From the NCBI GenBank assembly GCA_025890175.1, contig JANPYM010000001.1, positions 2,566,288-2,630,287 on the forward strand: a DNA stretch of 64,000 bases. The letters run 5' to 3'. The number at the start of each line of letters is the position of its first letter. The stretch's first letter is position 1. Source of the stretch: Ciborinia camelliae (Eukaryota > Ascomycota > Leotiomycetes > Helotiales > Sclerotiniaceae). Of the stretch, positions 23,684 to 36,632 are shown one piece after another. The position numbers were made by a program, and so were the translations under genes. Under the pieces are notes generated by a model. It was not told the origin of the DNA. It saw only the letters and a list, made by a program, of their open reading frames with translations, and did no database searches.

Positions 23684-24361
23684 TTACCATGCATCCTTTT
23701 GTCTTACTATCCCATTGCTCCTCCCGGATTGCTTTCCCTATAACAAAAATAAATATCATGTCTCCTCCTAAGCAAAGCTCTCTTGCAAGTACATACCGAT
23801 TTCCCGCCTTCGACCACTAATCGATCAAGTTGGAAGAACTGGCTAACAACAGTTTGCCTCTGTTGTGGAGACCATCAGCAATTATACCTCCAATTCCTGC
23901 TCAAATTTATATCCGCATGCCCCCTCCATACTCTGCCAGAAATCCCAGATTTCAATGCAAACGGAAATCTACGAAGGTCGTATCGAGTTCTCCGCCAATA
24001 TATAACCAAGCGTACCTTCAAGCTTTCTAATTCCTGCAGCCCTTTCTGCATTAATTCTTGTATCTTCCTCTCATCTTGAACATCCTTGTGTTCTCTGAAT
24101 GAGTCTCTCGTCCTGCGTTTCGCATATTCGCGGAAATTGTAAGCTGCGAATTGGTCGCCTTGTCTTAATAATTGTCGATACTATAAGGTGCAAGTAAGTA
24201 TAGATATATATCAACCGCACATGCTTTCCCTCTCATAGCTCGGCATCAACAACTTTGTGATATACAGAGTGGTAACCACGAACATGGTAACACTTGTGAT
24301 TACTTACCAGTGACCGAGCTTGTTGCGAAGCTTCACCTTTCAGGCCTGATACTACAGACAT
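23684..24361 (-). CDS. ISD11: ISD11, LYR-motif accessory protein of mitochondrial cysteine desulfurase
   Basis: Four exons (minus strand) 24308-24361, 24016-24180, 23797-23859 and 23684-23737 join in phase 0 throughout to 111 residues, a normal length for fungal Isd11. The protein begins [18 protein letters not shown] and continues [20 protein letters not shown], so the LYR tripeptide straddles the first splice junction. Basic [11 protein letters not shown], a Gln/Glu/Leu helix and [16 protein letters not shown] follow, ending IVRQKDAW. All of these match the LYRM4/Isd11 family as I know it. Isd11 binds and stabilises Nfs1 in the mitochondrial matrix together with acyl carrier protein, enabling sulfur transfer for Fe-S cluster assembly. 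The exons are too short to stand out as open frames. It is divergent from the ATP sulfurylase gene. Confidence 0.93.
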
Positions 24362-24526
24362 CTTGTTGTAGTAAATCGTTTTGAAGAAAAAAGCATAAGA
24401 TTTCAAATCCAAAAGTTTGTGACTTCAAACTTCCCCAAGCATCAAAATAAAGGACGGCAAATACCGAACCCGATTGTCCGTGAACATACGGAGATGATAA
24501 CGATAAGAGATAAGATAAGGCACCCT

Positions 24527-24534
24527 TCACGTGA
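24527..24534. promoter_or_regulatory. TCACGTGA palindrome upstream of ISD11
   Basis: The same perfect palindrome as upstream of the neighbouring minus-strand gene, here 166 bp before the ISD11 start codon and next to four GATAA cores. Confidence 0.35.
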
Positions 24535-25360
24535 TGTCGTCCATTTCCTTCCGTTTACGGCGGGCGGCGATTATCTCATCCTCAGACCCATTCGGTGATT
24601 ACATAATCATAAAAAGCTATAAACCGACCAATTAGAGCTATGTGGGGAACCTACGTACGATCACCGTTAACTGCGTGCCCCACTTCGGTAAAAATACAAC
24701 CCATTTTAGTACTAAAAGATTACACATTTAAGGTAAAAGCGTTAAATCAGTTAAACCACCACGAGGGTCTGAGAATTGAGATAAGGCGGCGATAGATTTT
24801 GCTTCAAGGGAAAATGCAGACATTAGGCTTACTCCGTACATCATCTAAATCTCCTCTACCAAGTAAAGTACCGGAGCCGCGCGGAAAAGGAGGAAATGTT
24901 TATCTATCTAAAGCAAAACGGGGGAACGTAAGAATCAATTCTACCCGCGGATAAGTAACATAGATAGGTAGGTAGTCCACCTAGAAGATACAAGATGTCA
25001 GATGGTAGATACCTAGGTACTCAAACATACCGGAAGTTTTATTCTTCCAATTGAATATCAGTCATTTCTAAATATTATAATCAGTTTCTATCTCTAGTAG
25101 TAGCATCCCCATTATCTATTTTAGTTCCTTGGTCATATATCCATATTGCTTGGACTTGGTTTGGTTATCTCCAATATACACACAGACTATCTAGGTACCT
25201 AGGTAGGTATACTAATCCATATTTATATTCTCACACCTTTATATTCTCTCTGTACACGGATTCATGAAACGCTTTCCAACTTTCAAAAATCATCATTAAT
25301 CCAAATATCAATTAATTCTATGGAGGTGATATAATATTATTGTTTGATCGATAGTGAATG

Positions 25361-25370
25361 ATGATATCAA
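25361..25370 (+). promoter_or_regulatory. CYS3-like site ATGATATCAA
   Basis: Matches nine of ten positions of ATGRYRYCAT, the consensus I know for the Neurospora sulfur regulator CYS3. It lies 553 bp before the ATP sulfurylase start codon; a CACGTG box is 73 bp further downstream. Inferred, not shown. Confidence 0.3.
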
Positions 25371-25608
25371 GCTTCAAACCATACCCAAAATATTACTCTT
25401 CTCAAACCGAAATCTAGCACCTACGAGGAAGTTTGATAGTCCCACGTGTCAATATCATTCACATACGCGTCTTTGTAAGTAAGCAAAAGACCTACCGAGC
25501 ACGTCATTTTCTCTAGGTCCTGCTTGTCCCGAATGAGGTGATGAGGTGATTGGGGTTCCATACAAGTTCCATACAAGGCGGGTGAGAGGATACTGGAAGC
25601 TTCACTAA

Positions 25609-27978
<2,370 letters not shown>

Positions 27979-28880
27979 ATTTTGCTTATTAGTACATTGA
28001 TTGATTGGGTTTGATGAGGTGCTTGGATCATGATTTTTGGAATAACTACAGTTTCAAAAGGACAGCATTTCAGGGCGTTTACTTTCAGGATTTAAATAGA
28101 TAGAGCAAAAGTTTTAGAGTCGCATGCACATAAGTCATGTAGCTAGCGGATTGATATCATGAGATTAAGAGAATCAATCTTCGTTCTTCGTTATTGAAGA
28201 TCAAATAGTTCCATTCGTTTCATCTTTACAAATCTCAGTCTCACATCTATCCATACTCAAGATAATGTTTTACCCCATGTGCTTCTTGGAGACGAGTCTC
28301 CCTCCAAGTGATTCAGGTGCACTATTAGTTGAAAATACATTTAACCTATAGTTATGATGGTGTGGAGAAGGGCATAGATTGCTCTTGATAACTCTTTTCC
28401 CATATTAGCCTATGCCACTCCACCCAACGTTATTCTCACGGCTGAATGTAAGCAAGGCTAGGGAGAGACAGTGTCCAACTTTGCTAAAACTGGATGTTAT
28501 GCTCCATCGGTTCGATCCACCTAGGTATCCAGACTACATTACTTTTATCTAGCGGAGGGTACCGACCACCCATCAGTGGCAGCGGAAATGGCTGCACGAA
28601 GTCATGGAACACGCCATCGACTTCCAGATTTCTTACTTGATTCTTTCTAAATTGTATGACCTCGTTGTTGGAATGGTATGGATCCTCACACTATACTTTA
28701 GAGTGCACGGTGAATTGTTCTGAAAAGTGTCGTTTTCTTTAACTTCCTCAACTCCACCGTGAGTAGGTAGGTAGGTAAGTACATGAGTGGGTGTGCTCGC
28801 TAAACTCCGAGCTTCCATTTCCATATTCTTGGGGTCTCTTCATCACTCTATTTCTCAAAGCTGAAAAAAAATAACATGTT
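27979..28880. other. Downstream region of ATP sulfurylase
   Basis: Probably 3' untranslated sequence up to about 28.1 kb, then unremarkable DNA. No gene recognised. Confidence 0.55.
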
Positions 28881-28889
28881 GATTCAGAG

Positions 28890-29560
28890 GTAGATATCTC
28901 TCCTCACCCAGCAACCTTCAAACCCGCTGCAACCTCATTTGATTGCACCAGTTCATATGTCAATCTCGCTCTCAAGTACCCCTAACATGATTCCAACCTT
29001 AACCGATCAGCCTTCGATGCTAAGATCTGGAGCAAGCAAGACTGGAAACGAGACTTCAAACCCAAACTCTTCGAAGAACCAGTTCTGAAATTCGACCCCA
29101 TTTATACTATCCAAGCCACACGATGCGATAGAAATACCTGCTAAAGGTATTTCTTCGATGGCGATGGCAAGAACACTTTATATGATCGTCTCTTCGTGAC
29201 TGGAGTCGAGATCATTGGGACAATATGTTCAGGTATAACGGTTACCCAGCCGTGATTTGCTCCATTGTACTGCTACTGGAGGAAGAAATCCCGCTCTTGC
29301 CTCCTGTCTCTATTATACCGTCGATCTCAGCACAAAGGTATCGAAATCTTGGATCTTCAAATCAGAAGACATCAGTCGTACTGGCTGAAGAAAATGCGCG
29401 GGCAACTGACAAAGGTTCAAGGCCCAATATAATCTGAGAGTCTGTACCTTTGGTAAATGACAGAATGTCAGGCTGTTCCAGGATATTGTCACCAGAAAGG
29501 ACAAATATAGTCCTTGGTAGAACGTATCTCCATACTTCCTGGCTTAGCGATTAAAACTCT
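28890..29560 (+). pseudogene. Unidentified decayed coding remnant
   Basis: Plus-strand frames hold protein-like segments broken by stops and shifts: FDAKIWSKQDWKRDF and PKLFEEPVLKFDPIYTIQA near 29020-29140, FFDGDGKNTLYDRLFVTGVE near 29153-29210, and ALASCLYYTVDLSTKVSKSW near 29295-29355. The composition looks protein-coding but I recognise no family. Confidence 0.3.
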
Positions 29561-29599
29561 TGCGATATGACGGACGCCCATCCTTTATCGCTAACCAGC

Positions 29600-31281
29600 C
29601 TCATCACCACCAAAGGTACATCCACTATTGAACCCTGAATTCTTTCAGCATTTGGAATTCCCTCTTCAAGATACATTTTCTCATCCTCGATACTTTCAAC
29701 CATTAGAGTATAAGTGTAGCCCATGGTCTTACTAAGGCTGAGAAAGCCTTGGCAAAGTTTGTTAGTGCTGGGAGCAGAAATATATGCTGGCCTCTTTATC
29801 CATTCGCTGAGTTGACAACGGCATTCCAAACACGGCAAAGACTAGGCAATACGGCTACGATATCCTCCTCGCACATGTTGCCGAGACGAGAATCAAATTA
29901 AGATACACGCACGAAAGTTGAAAAGGCTTTATGAGTGTAAGTTACAATGTGTCGACCCAAGAGCGAGCTATCGAGGTTCTTTCCAGTAGCAACAATCTTC
30001 CCTGTAATGACCCGCGCCCTTTGACTTTGAGAGTGAATATCTGCCGGATTTATTTCCGAAGCAAATACCTGCACTTCAATATCAGTGTCCGCTAGCTGAG
30101 TTTCATCCGGTGGGCTATCATCATCAAAGATCAGATCTCCGCTCACAATTGTGCCTTCTATTGCTCTACCAGTAGTTAGCTTGGTCTTCGTAGTCCCGGA
30201 AGATTCAGCTAAGAGATTGCTTAACCGATTGTTCGAAACTGGGCGGCTAATATGGATAATTCCATTGTGGAACCAAACTTCTTTTTCTACACTTGAACGA
30301 CCCTTCCCTTGCTTCGGCATTGTGGTGGCAATGGCGTTCATGATATTTGCAGGGTGTTCATCAATATCAACATCGAGAATCGTAATTTTTGTGTTGGCTT
30401 GTTCCACGAGAATTGCTCGGATTAAACCTACAGCCAGGGAGCCTCCAATGCGTTTGCTTTCATTCACTCCCGCTGTCAACCATAAGATCGGAATACCTGA
30501 GCATAGTACTTTCTTCAAGGATTTGAATAAACTCCTGTTCAATGATGAGATGAAAGAGCCTTCGATATCATCAACAATCACTCTTTTATGTCGCGGCAGC
30601 TTCCTTGATAACTTTGCTAGTCATAATGTTATTGAGACACTGGAAGCGTAGCCCATAGTTGAATCCCACTCGAGAGAAAGAGGAATACCATCTTTTACTC
30701 GAAGTGGGCCGTGTCACTCTGTCTAAAGATGCGGGTGAAACATTTGTCGAAATCCCTATCCTGGTCATACGGTTGGCGGCAATCATGCCTTCCGAATGAG
30801 TTGTCCATCTTCCTTCTGTAAAGGATTCAACTATGAAAGAGTACCAAACAGATTTTGTTCCTTCGCTGCTTTTGGATACTGTTTGCAGACGCAGCTGGGT
30901 CTCGAGAAATGACGGGAAGACCTTCATTGCCTCAGCACTCATGCCAGGCCATTGGGCACCTTGCCCTGGATTTGATACCCTCAAAGATTACGTGACCATT
31001 AGTACCGCAGTAACCAAATGAGTTTACACTTTCTCGTCTGAGTGGAAGATTGCTGGGCCATGGCTTTGTTTTGGCGTGGGCTTTAGTGTTCCAGTTTTTC
31101 TCTTCGACTAAACCTCCTGTTAGATGGGGCATCGCATGTTTTATACGCATCACTCACTCGCAGGATTAACTCGTTGAAGACCACACACTCCAGGGATAAC
31201 TCCAGTCTCTGTCATCATTGCGGCTTTCATAACTGAAAATATTCCACTTGCCGCTCCGCTATGGCCTATGTTTGGCTTCAT
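29600..31281 (-). pseudogene. Broken highly reducing polyketide synthase (KS-AT-DH-ER remnants)
   Basis: Minus-strand fragments in HR-PKS order, separated by stops and frame changes. KS end: KPNIGHSGAASG at 31161-31281 and VNSFGYCGTNGHVI at about 30986-31027. Start of AT: GQGAQWPGMSAEAM at about 30920-30980. DH C-terminal half: RVGFNYGLRFQCLNNI near 30620-30690. Linker before ER: ILWLTAGVNESKRIGG and ITILDVDIDEHPA near 30340-30500. ER: IEVQVFASEINPADI near 30030-30080, then a shifted stretch to about 29640 with MGYTYTLMVESIEDEK and EEGIPNAERI. The N-terminal KS, most of AT and everything after ER (KR, ACP) are missing or unrecognisable. It cannot make a functional synthase. Such enzymes build reduced polyketides; the original product is unknown. 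Confidence 0.8.
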
Positions 31282-31746
31282 CTAAAATTATGCATTTCTC
31301 TCCGCTCCGCTGAATAATTGTAACTCGATGGTCACTCCATATAATGCCAATAAATGCGATTTTATCACTAGATATGGCCTTTGCCATGAGTCGTACAAGG
31401 AAACCTGTGACATACTATTTTGGAATTGCTGAAAAATCCAAATCTGATTCGATCATTTAGTGAAACGAATTATAATACCCATAATTAGCATAGAGCATCT
31501 TTTCTACTCTGTCAAAAAATTGCAACTTTGTTATTTGGTGCAATTCCCACTCAGCGAGCTGCTAATCGAAGTTTAGTCGCAATATGGATTTCATCAATTC
31601 TGCAGCTTTTGCTAATGTTTATGCTACTTGAGGGGTTTGATTTTCATACAAAAGCTAATTGTTCTTCCTTTCTCCCATTTTTGAAACTTCATAAGCCTAT
31701 CTTCACTAGAATTTGCCAGTAGCATTTAGAGAGCTCTTTGACAGCC

Positions 31747-32200
31747 ATGATCCGTCACTTTACAATACTCCTCCTCTTCTCAATTTTCTCACTCACACTG
31801 GCATGCAAAATCGATCACTCTCGTTTCAAACGCGATACCAACAGCATTGTAAGCTACCCTGACTTCATTTTAGGTACCGACGGCCCTACAGACCTTGAAA
31901 CCCTTGGCTACAACATAAACCACCATGCTGTCTTCGTCAGTAACCTCACCACAACTATGAAGTTCTACAGTGAAGTTCTAGGCATGAGGCATAATTTCAA
32001 CCTTCGAAGTGAGTCCGAATTGGTCTATGATGTTCATGGGCCATGCGAATGGTAGGAAAAACGGATTCGGTTTCCAGGATGCGGCGACACTAGAAATGGA
32101 GGGAGGAAACAGGGAGGGACTGATGGAGTTTTGGGGTTCTATGGTTATGATAATTGCGGATCCAGATGGGAATCTGCTGGAAGTTATTCAGCAGTATTGA
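31747..32200 (+). pseudogene. Broken secreted VOC/glyoxalase-family gene
   Basis: The ATG at 31747 opens with a signal-peptide-like stretch (FTILLLFSIFSLTLACK). It continues into a VOC domain start, GYNINHHAVFVSNLTTTMKF, with YSEVLGMRHNF following. The frame then dies at 32055. The continuation is in another frame (KNGFGFQDA, NREGLMEFW) and ends ADPDGNLLEVIQQY, the metal-ligand strand typical of this fold. A frameshift near 32010 and an apparent internal deletion between EFW and MVMIIADPDG leave it unlikely to work. It could still be functional if an unusual intron exists. Confidence 0.6.
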
Positions 32201-32677
32201 TATTGAACGTGGTGGGATTCGTCTAAGTGGAAAGAAGGTGTCTTGCAGCTTGAAGTGACAAGGATATCGAAGCACGATAGTTTTGAGAAAATCAAACTTC
32301 CATCTGAACCTATAGTGATGTTGACCCAATTTGACTGTCAGCTAAGTTGTGCCTCATCGATTGACCAGATTGACTAGCACAGCCTACACGGCTGACCATC
32401 AGACAAACTATACTCTGATATACCTGCTATGAAGATTAAGCCTTACCTTAGGCCCACCCATTTGATAGTCAATTGCTGTGGCAAAAGTCGGATACTGAAA
32501 ACATATTTACTAGGATGTAGGTAATTTGTGTTATATTATTTGGGTATCAGGAGCGACTTGAAAAATTTACTACAAGATCCACTGCCTTTCGGTACTATTC
32601 CCTATATTTCTTACCAAGGAATTTCTACCCCATCATAACCCACAAATGTTCCTGAAGTTGTGGTCTTGGTTGCTGAA
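32201..32677. other. Short gene-free interval
   Basis: Between the VOC remnant and the short-chain dehydrogenase; nothing recognised. Confidence 0.5.
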
Positions 32678-33537
32678 TCAACCTAGTTCGAAATTCCCAT
32701 CATTAGTAAACATGTTCTTCTCCCACTTGAATAGATCCCTTACCTGTGCGACAACACCTTTTGAACTCTGTTCCACAGTCATTGGTGGCTCAGGAACACC
32801 AATGCTATCTGCAAAAATCTGCCCATTGTTCGTCTGAACCCATCTAAAGATAATTATCAATCCTCTTGCTCTACCTCAGTGGTGCAATGTCAATACTTAC
32901 CCAGGATGAACGGTCAAAACCACAATCTTTTCTTCCTCATCATGTATCTTCTTCGCAGCATAATGCAATGCCGCCTTACTCATCCCATATGATATGGTCG
33001 GTGCACCGGGTGTCATAGCCCCAAAACTCCCCAAGATACTCCCAATAATCACAAATTTTGGGTTAGTGGAAGCCTTGAGGAAAGGAAGCAGAGTGTGATA
33101 GAGGGCAATGGGTCCAAGGGCGTTGGAGTAGAAGTCCATCGAAATTGAGGCAAGTGGTGTTTCAACAGTAGACTTGAAACCGGTTCCAGTTCCAGCGTTT
33201 GCGATGAGGACGTCAATTTTCTCAATCTTCTGGTCTTTCAAACTTTCAGCCAATGCTTTGTGGGCGTTTTCGATTTTCAATGTTGAGGTGGTGGAGATTT
33301 CAAGGTAAGTGATAATTAGGTTACTACTGTCGGCTTTTGGAAGCGCCTTGAGAGAGGTAGTATCAGTGGCTTCGTTGCGCACTGTCACTACCACTGTGCT
33401 GTTGGCACGTTGAAGTAATATCGAGGCAATGCCGAAGCCGATTCCTGAAAGAAGTTAGAAAAAGACGGGGTGCTGATATGATTGACTACTTGCCTCGATT
33501 TGCACCCGTAATGAGGTATGTGGTGTTTGATGCCATG
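32678..33537 (-). CDS. Short-chain dehydrogenase/reductase
   Basis: Exons (minus strand) 33495-33537, 32901-33444 and 32678-32843 give 250 residues, the classical SDR length. Cofactor motif TGANRGIG spans residues 10-17 and is split by the first intron, which has a GC donor (CGAG joined to GCAAGT). IANAG ends at residue 99, GSI with the catalytic-type Ser is near 150, and the Tyr167/Lys171 pair sits in SYGMSK. VHPGWVQTNNG follows across the second intron. All catalytic features are intact. It resembles ketoreductases found in polyketide clusters (nor-1-like), and it lies beside PKS and VOC remnants; substrate unknown. Confidence 0.9.
33445..33494 (-). other. GC-AG intron
   Basis: A 50-bp intron starting GCAAGT after CGAG and ending CTTTCAG, with a CTAAC branch site. 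Removing it restores TGANRGIG exactly, which strongly supports the unusual donor. Confidence 0.8.
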
Positions 33538-34917
33538 ATTTGTGAATATGAAATCTCTGTCTTGATGATGTTTCTTCAAAGGACTAAAAGTCAAGGCAAT
33601 TCATAAAAGAAATAGAGAAAGAAAGAGAGAGGGAGTTAAAGCCTTTGGAGGTAGTCTTCGTGGTGGAGCAAAGAGGCGCGGTCGCCCACAGGGATATAGT
33701 TGTTGGATGACAAATCATCTGGATATCTCAAGTGCTGCATGTAGCTTGATTCGGCACGTGGAAGAGTGTGGGAGGACCCATAAAGCCTGAGACGTATTTT
33801 TAGATATACTACTATTGGTACTATATACGAATAATAGAATGCGTTTGAGGCTCTGTGGGTCCTCCAACGCTCCTATGATATCATATTCAACTAATCAGAT
33901 CACATGAAAGTTGCATGCTCGGCCACAATCTTTGGGTATCTGGTATATTGGGCTGAGCATTATCTAATATTAGGTACCTATATATCGGCTCAAGTAACAA
34001 CATTGTTAACTCCAACCTTGCCAATCTCCGCTTGGTTTCGTACGCAAATATAACCCCTGTATATCTGATTCGATACAGTTGGTAGCAGCGAGAGTTGGCT
34101 TCCACCTAGGTAGATGTTGGTTACCTATCTAGTGGGTATCGGATATCAGGGGTGAGAGATAACTTTTTTAGTTATCTAACACTCTCGAAGGTCATATATA
34201 GTTTTTTCTCGAGTATACAGTTTTCCTCGCTTATACAGTTTTTCCCGCTTATATAGTTTCTTTATATATCTATCTATCTAGATATTACAATATTTATTTT
34301 CATATACAATTTCATTTAATACATTAAGTCAATACTAAATTTTGCCGTATATAATCTAAAAATTTCTACATTAAGAATTTACTATTTAAAAATGTCAGGG
34401 GTCTTTACTAAGATAGAAAAAGGTCTAGATATAAATAACACTAGTATCGGTTGCATTCTAAATTATTGCGTGGCTAGTATCTACTTTCTAACATTACATT
34501 CGATTCTATAAGCGCAAATCATGCTATATATCTTTTCATAAGATTATTATTTTTGTTATAAATTCTACTCGGTGTAGTTATAGCCCTTCAAGTTGTTATG
34601 CTGTTGGAAGGCACAGACCGGGTAAATATGCTTCCTTACTAATACGACCGATTTATCGTAACGAGTTACCCGAGGCGATCATACGATCATACGCCGTTAG
34701 CATGCAGGAATCGTCCATAATTTGATATTCACATTTTGAGATGGCGCGAAAACGACTGGACAAGTACTCGCGTCTTTTTGAATCGTCCGTACTTGCTCTA
34801 CTTCGAAATTGGTCTATAAATTCATAGCCCCCAGAAAGTTGTAACAACCCAAAAACAGACGCCAGTCAGCTTTACAAGACACATAGTATTTATCAATCAA
34901 GCAGCTACCTCAACACA
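33538..34917. other. Intergenic region with AT-rich core
   Basis: A tandem of TTATACAGTTTTTCC-type units lies at 34195-34262, followed by AT-rich DNA to about 34600 with no gene. The last ~300 bp is probably the promoter of the ABM gene. Confidence 0.55.
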
Positions 34918-35645
34918 ATGTCTGAAGAAATCCACGTTGTCGCCATCTTCCATCCCACTCCAGGCAAGGAGAGCCGAGTCTGTATCCATTTTCCTCTTCA
35001 TTTTTGTGCACGTTTCGGCCACTTCTAATATTCTTACATACTGACGGTATTTCAATAACACAGCTTAAGGAAGTTCTCCTCGACCTCGCAAGCAAAGTCT
35101 ACGAAAACGAAAAAGGCGTTGTGAGTTCCCTGCTTCTTCTTATCCCTTTTTTTTCTTCTCGACATGTGCTCATTCATTTGATATCTTATCCTTTGTCCCA
35201 GACCATAATTACCAGCTTGCGGCATGACAAAGGATTGGAGAAAGCTAATTTTAGCAGAAAAAATACCAGACATTCGAACAAGTTGACTCTCAAACCGGAA
35301 CCAATATCATCCTTTTCCAAGAGACTTGTAATTATACCTCTATTCACATCTCTTCATCTTGATCGCGTCCCTTGATAGTTCCTATTCGACAATATTTCTC
35401 CCCCTAACCATGCAATATATTACTATTTCCCCCCTTCTCCTACGTACATTGCTCTCATTGTATCCCTCTTCAAAGAGTATGTCTAACTAGGATGAATAGA
35501 TGCAGATAAAGTCGCGGTCGATGGCCACTTGAGCTCACCCCACTTCGGGGCCGCAAATGAAATCGTGGCCAAAGAAGGATTGGTAACTAAACCGTTCGAG
35601 GTTATAGTTTTGAACCCAGTTGGTGGATTTGCTTCACGCGTCTAA
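34918..35645 (+). CDS. Small ABM-domain (antibiotic biosynthesis monooxygenase-like) protein
   Basis: Exons 34918-34977, 35064-35120, 35258-35327 and 35500-35645 join to 110 residues. The protein reads MSEEIHVVAIFHPTPGKESR, then LKEVLLDLASKVYENEKGV, KKYQTFEQVDSQTGTNIILF, YADKVAVDGHLSSPHFGAAN and EVIVLNPVGGFASRV. That is the layout of the dimeric ferredoxin-like ABM fold, with the conserved HLSSPHF segment. Family members include cofactor-free oxygenases acting on quinols or polyketide intermediates. The exons are short and split over four pieces; the first donor, GTCTGT, is weak. It sits inside the decayed polyketide region and may be a tailoring enzyme, which is inference. Confidence 0.82.
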
Positions 35646-36218
35646 ACTTAAACATCATCTCCCTCCATTTCTAGGTTACTTGGGAGTTTCTTGGTTAGGC
35701 TCGGGAGTCCTAAAGTAGCTGCCGTACTTTTGAAAGGGATTGGAAGTAGTACAAAATAGGAAAACATTTCTTTTGCGTACTATGTATCGCATTGAAGCAT
35801 ATGATCCTACTGTGACTTCAAGGGACGTCAGCTAGTGATGAAAATTTAACAGTATTATATGTTTCAGGTCCCACGCCTTCCCCCGCCCCCCCCCCCCAAA
35901 AGAATTTCCTCGAAAGAACGAACCCGCTGGATTTTACTATGAATTTCCTTACCTACCCAAGAGAAATTGATGTTCGTACATACTAAGATTGACTTTGGAG
36001 CTCTTTATTGCAAGATATTAATCTACGAAGGCGTCGAAATCCTCTGGTTTGTAGGGCCGAAAATATTTCGCTCACAAAATTAGATTTGCGACGGAAATTT
36101 AATCCCATATCATCCAAAGACGAATCAATATACTAAGATAGTGTCAGGTTTTCCGCATAAAAAAAATCAAGAAATCTTGCAAATCACTGGGAGGAAGTCT
36201 AAAAGCGCGTACGGAGTC
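35646..36218. other. Gene-free interval
   Basis: Contains a C homopolymer near 35880-35898; nothing recognised. Confidence 0.5.
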
Positions 36219-36632
36219 TTATGACCCTGACTCAAATATCTGTTTCATATCCATGCGTTCACTCCAAAACCTCCTTGCCCATTGTTTCCTCACTTGAGTA
36301 TTACCAGTGAGTGATGAGACCATTTGTTGAAGCTCCAGTTTGAGGAAGCATTGGAGTATTCGTATAATTGAAACCCCCTTCCGGTCCTTGGACGATAAGG
36401 TTTGGATAAAGTCTTTCTTTGCACCATACTCACCAACTGTCTTGTTAGAGTCGAGTATAAGAATATTTGTTTGGGCCCTAAGACGAAGGTTGTTTCTTGC
36501 TGCAACAAGGCCGTACAATACTGCATCGCAAGTCAATGATTTATCATGGATCTCTGCATAATGGAAGTTGTTGGGTGAATCATACCTGCACCAACTATCA
36601 CCACATCGTACTTCACTGCTCTTGCTTGTCAC
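36219..36632 (-). pseudogene. N-terminal remnant of an FAD-dependent monooxygenase
   Basis: Removing a probable intron at about 36521-36585 (minus strand) joins YDVVIVGA to YGLVAARNNLRLRAQTNI and LILDSNKTVGE. That is the dinucleotide-binding start of flavin monooxygenases, including the acidic residue after the second strand. The expected continuation degenerates after KDFIQTLSSKD, and there is no downstream NADPH-binding part. I read it as a truncated pseudogene. Confidence 0.6.

Noticed and set aside
28495..28535. GGTTCGATCC resembling a tRNA B box
   Set aside because: No matching A box, acceptor stem or anticodon arm at the proper distance.
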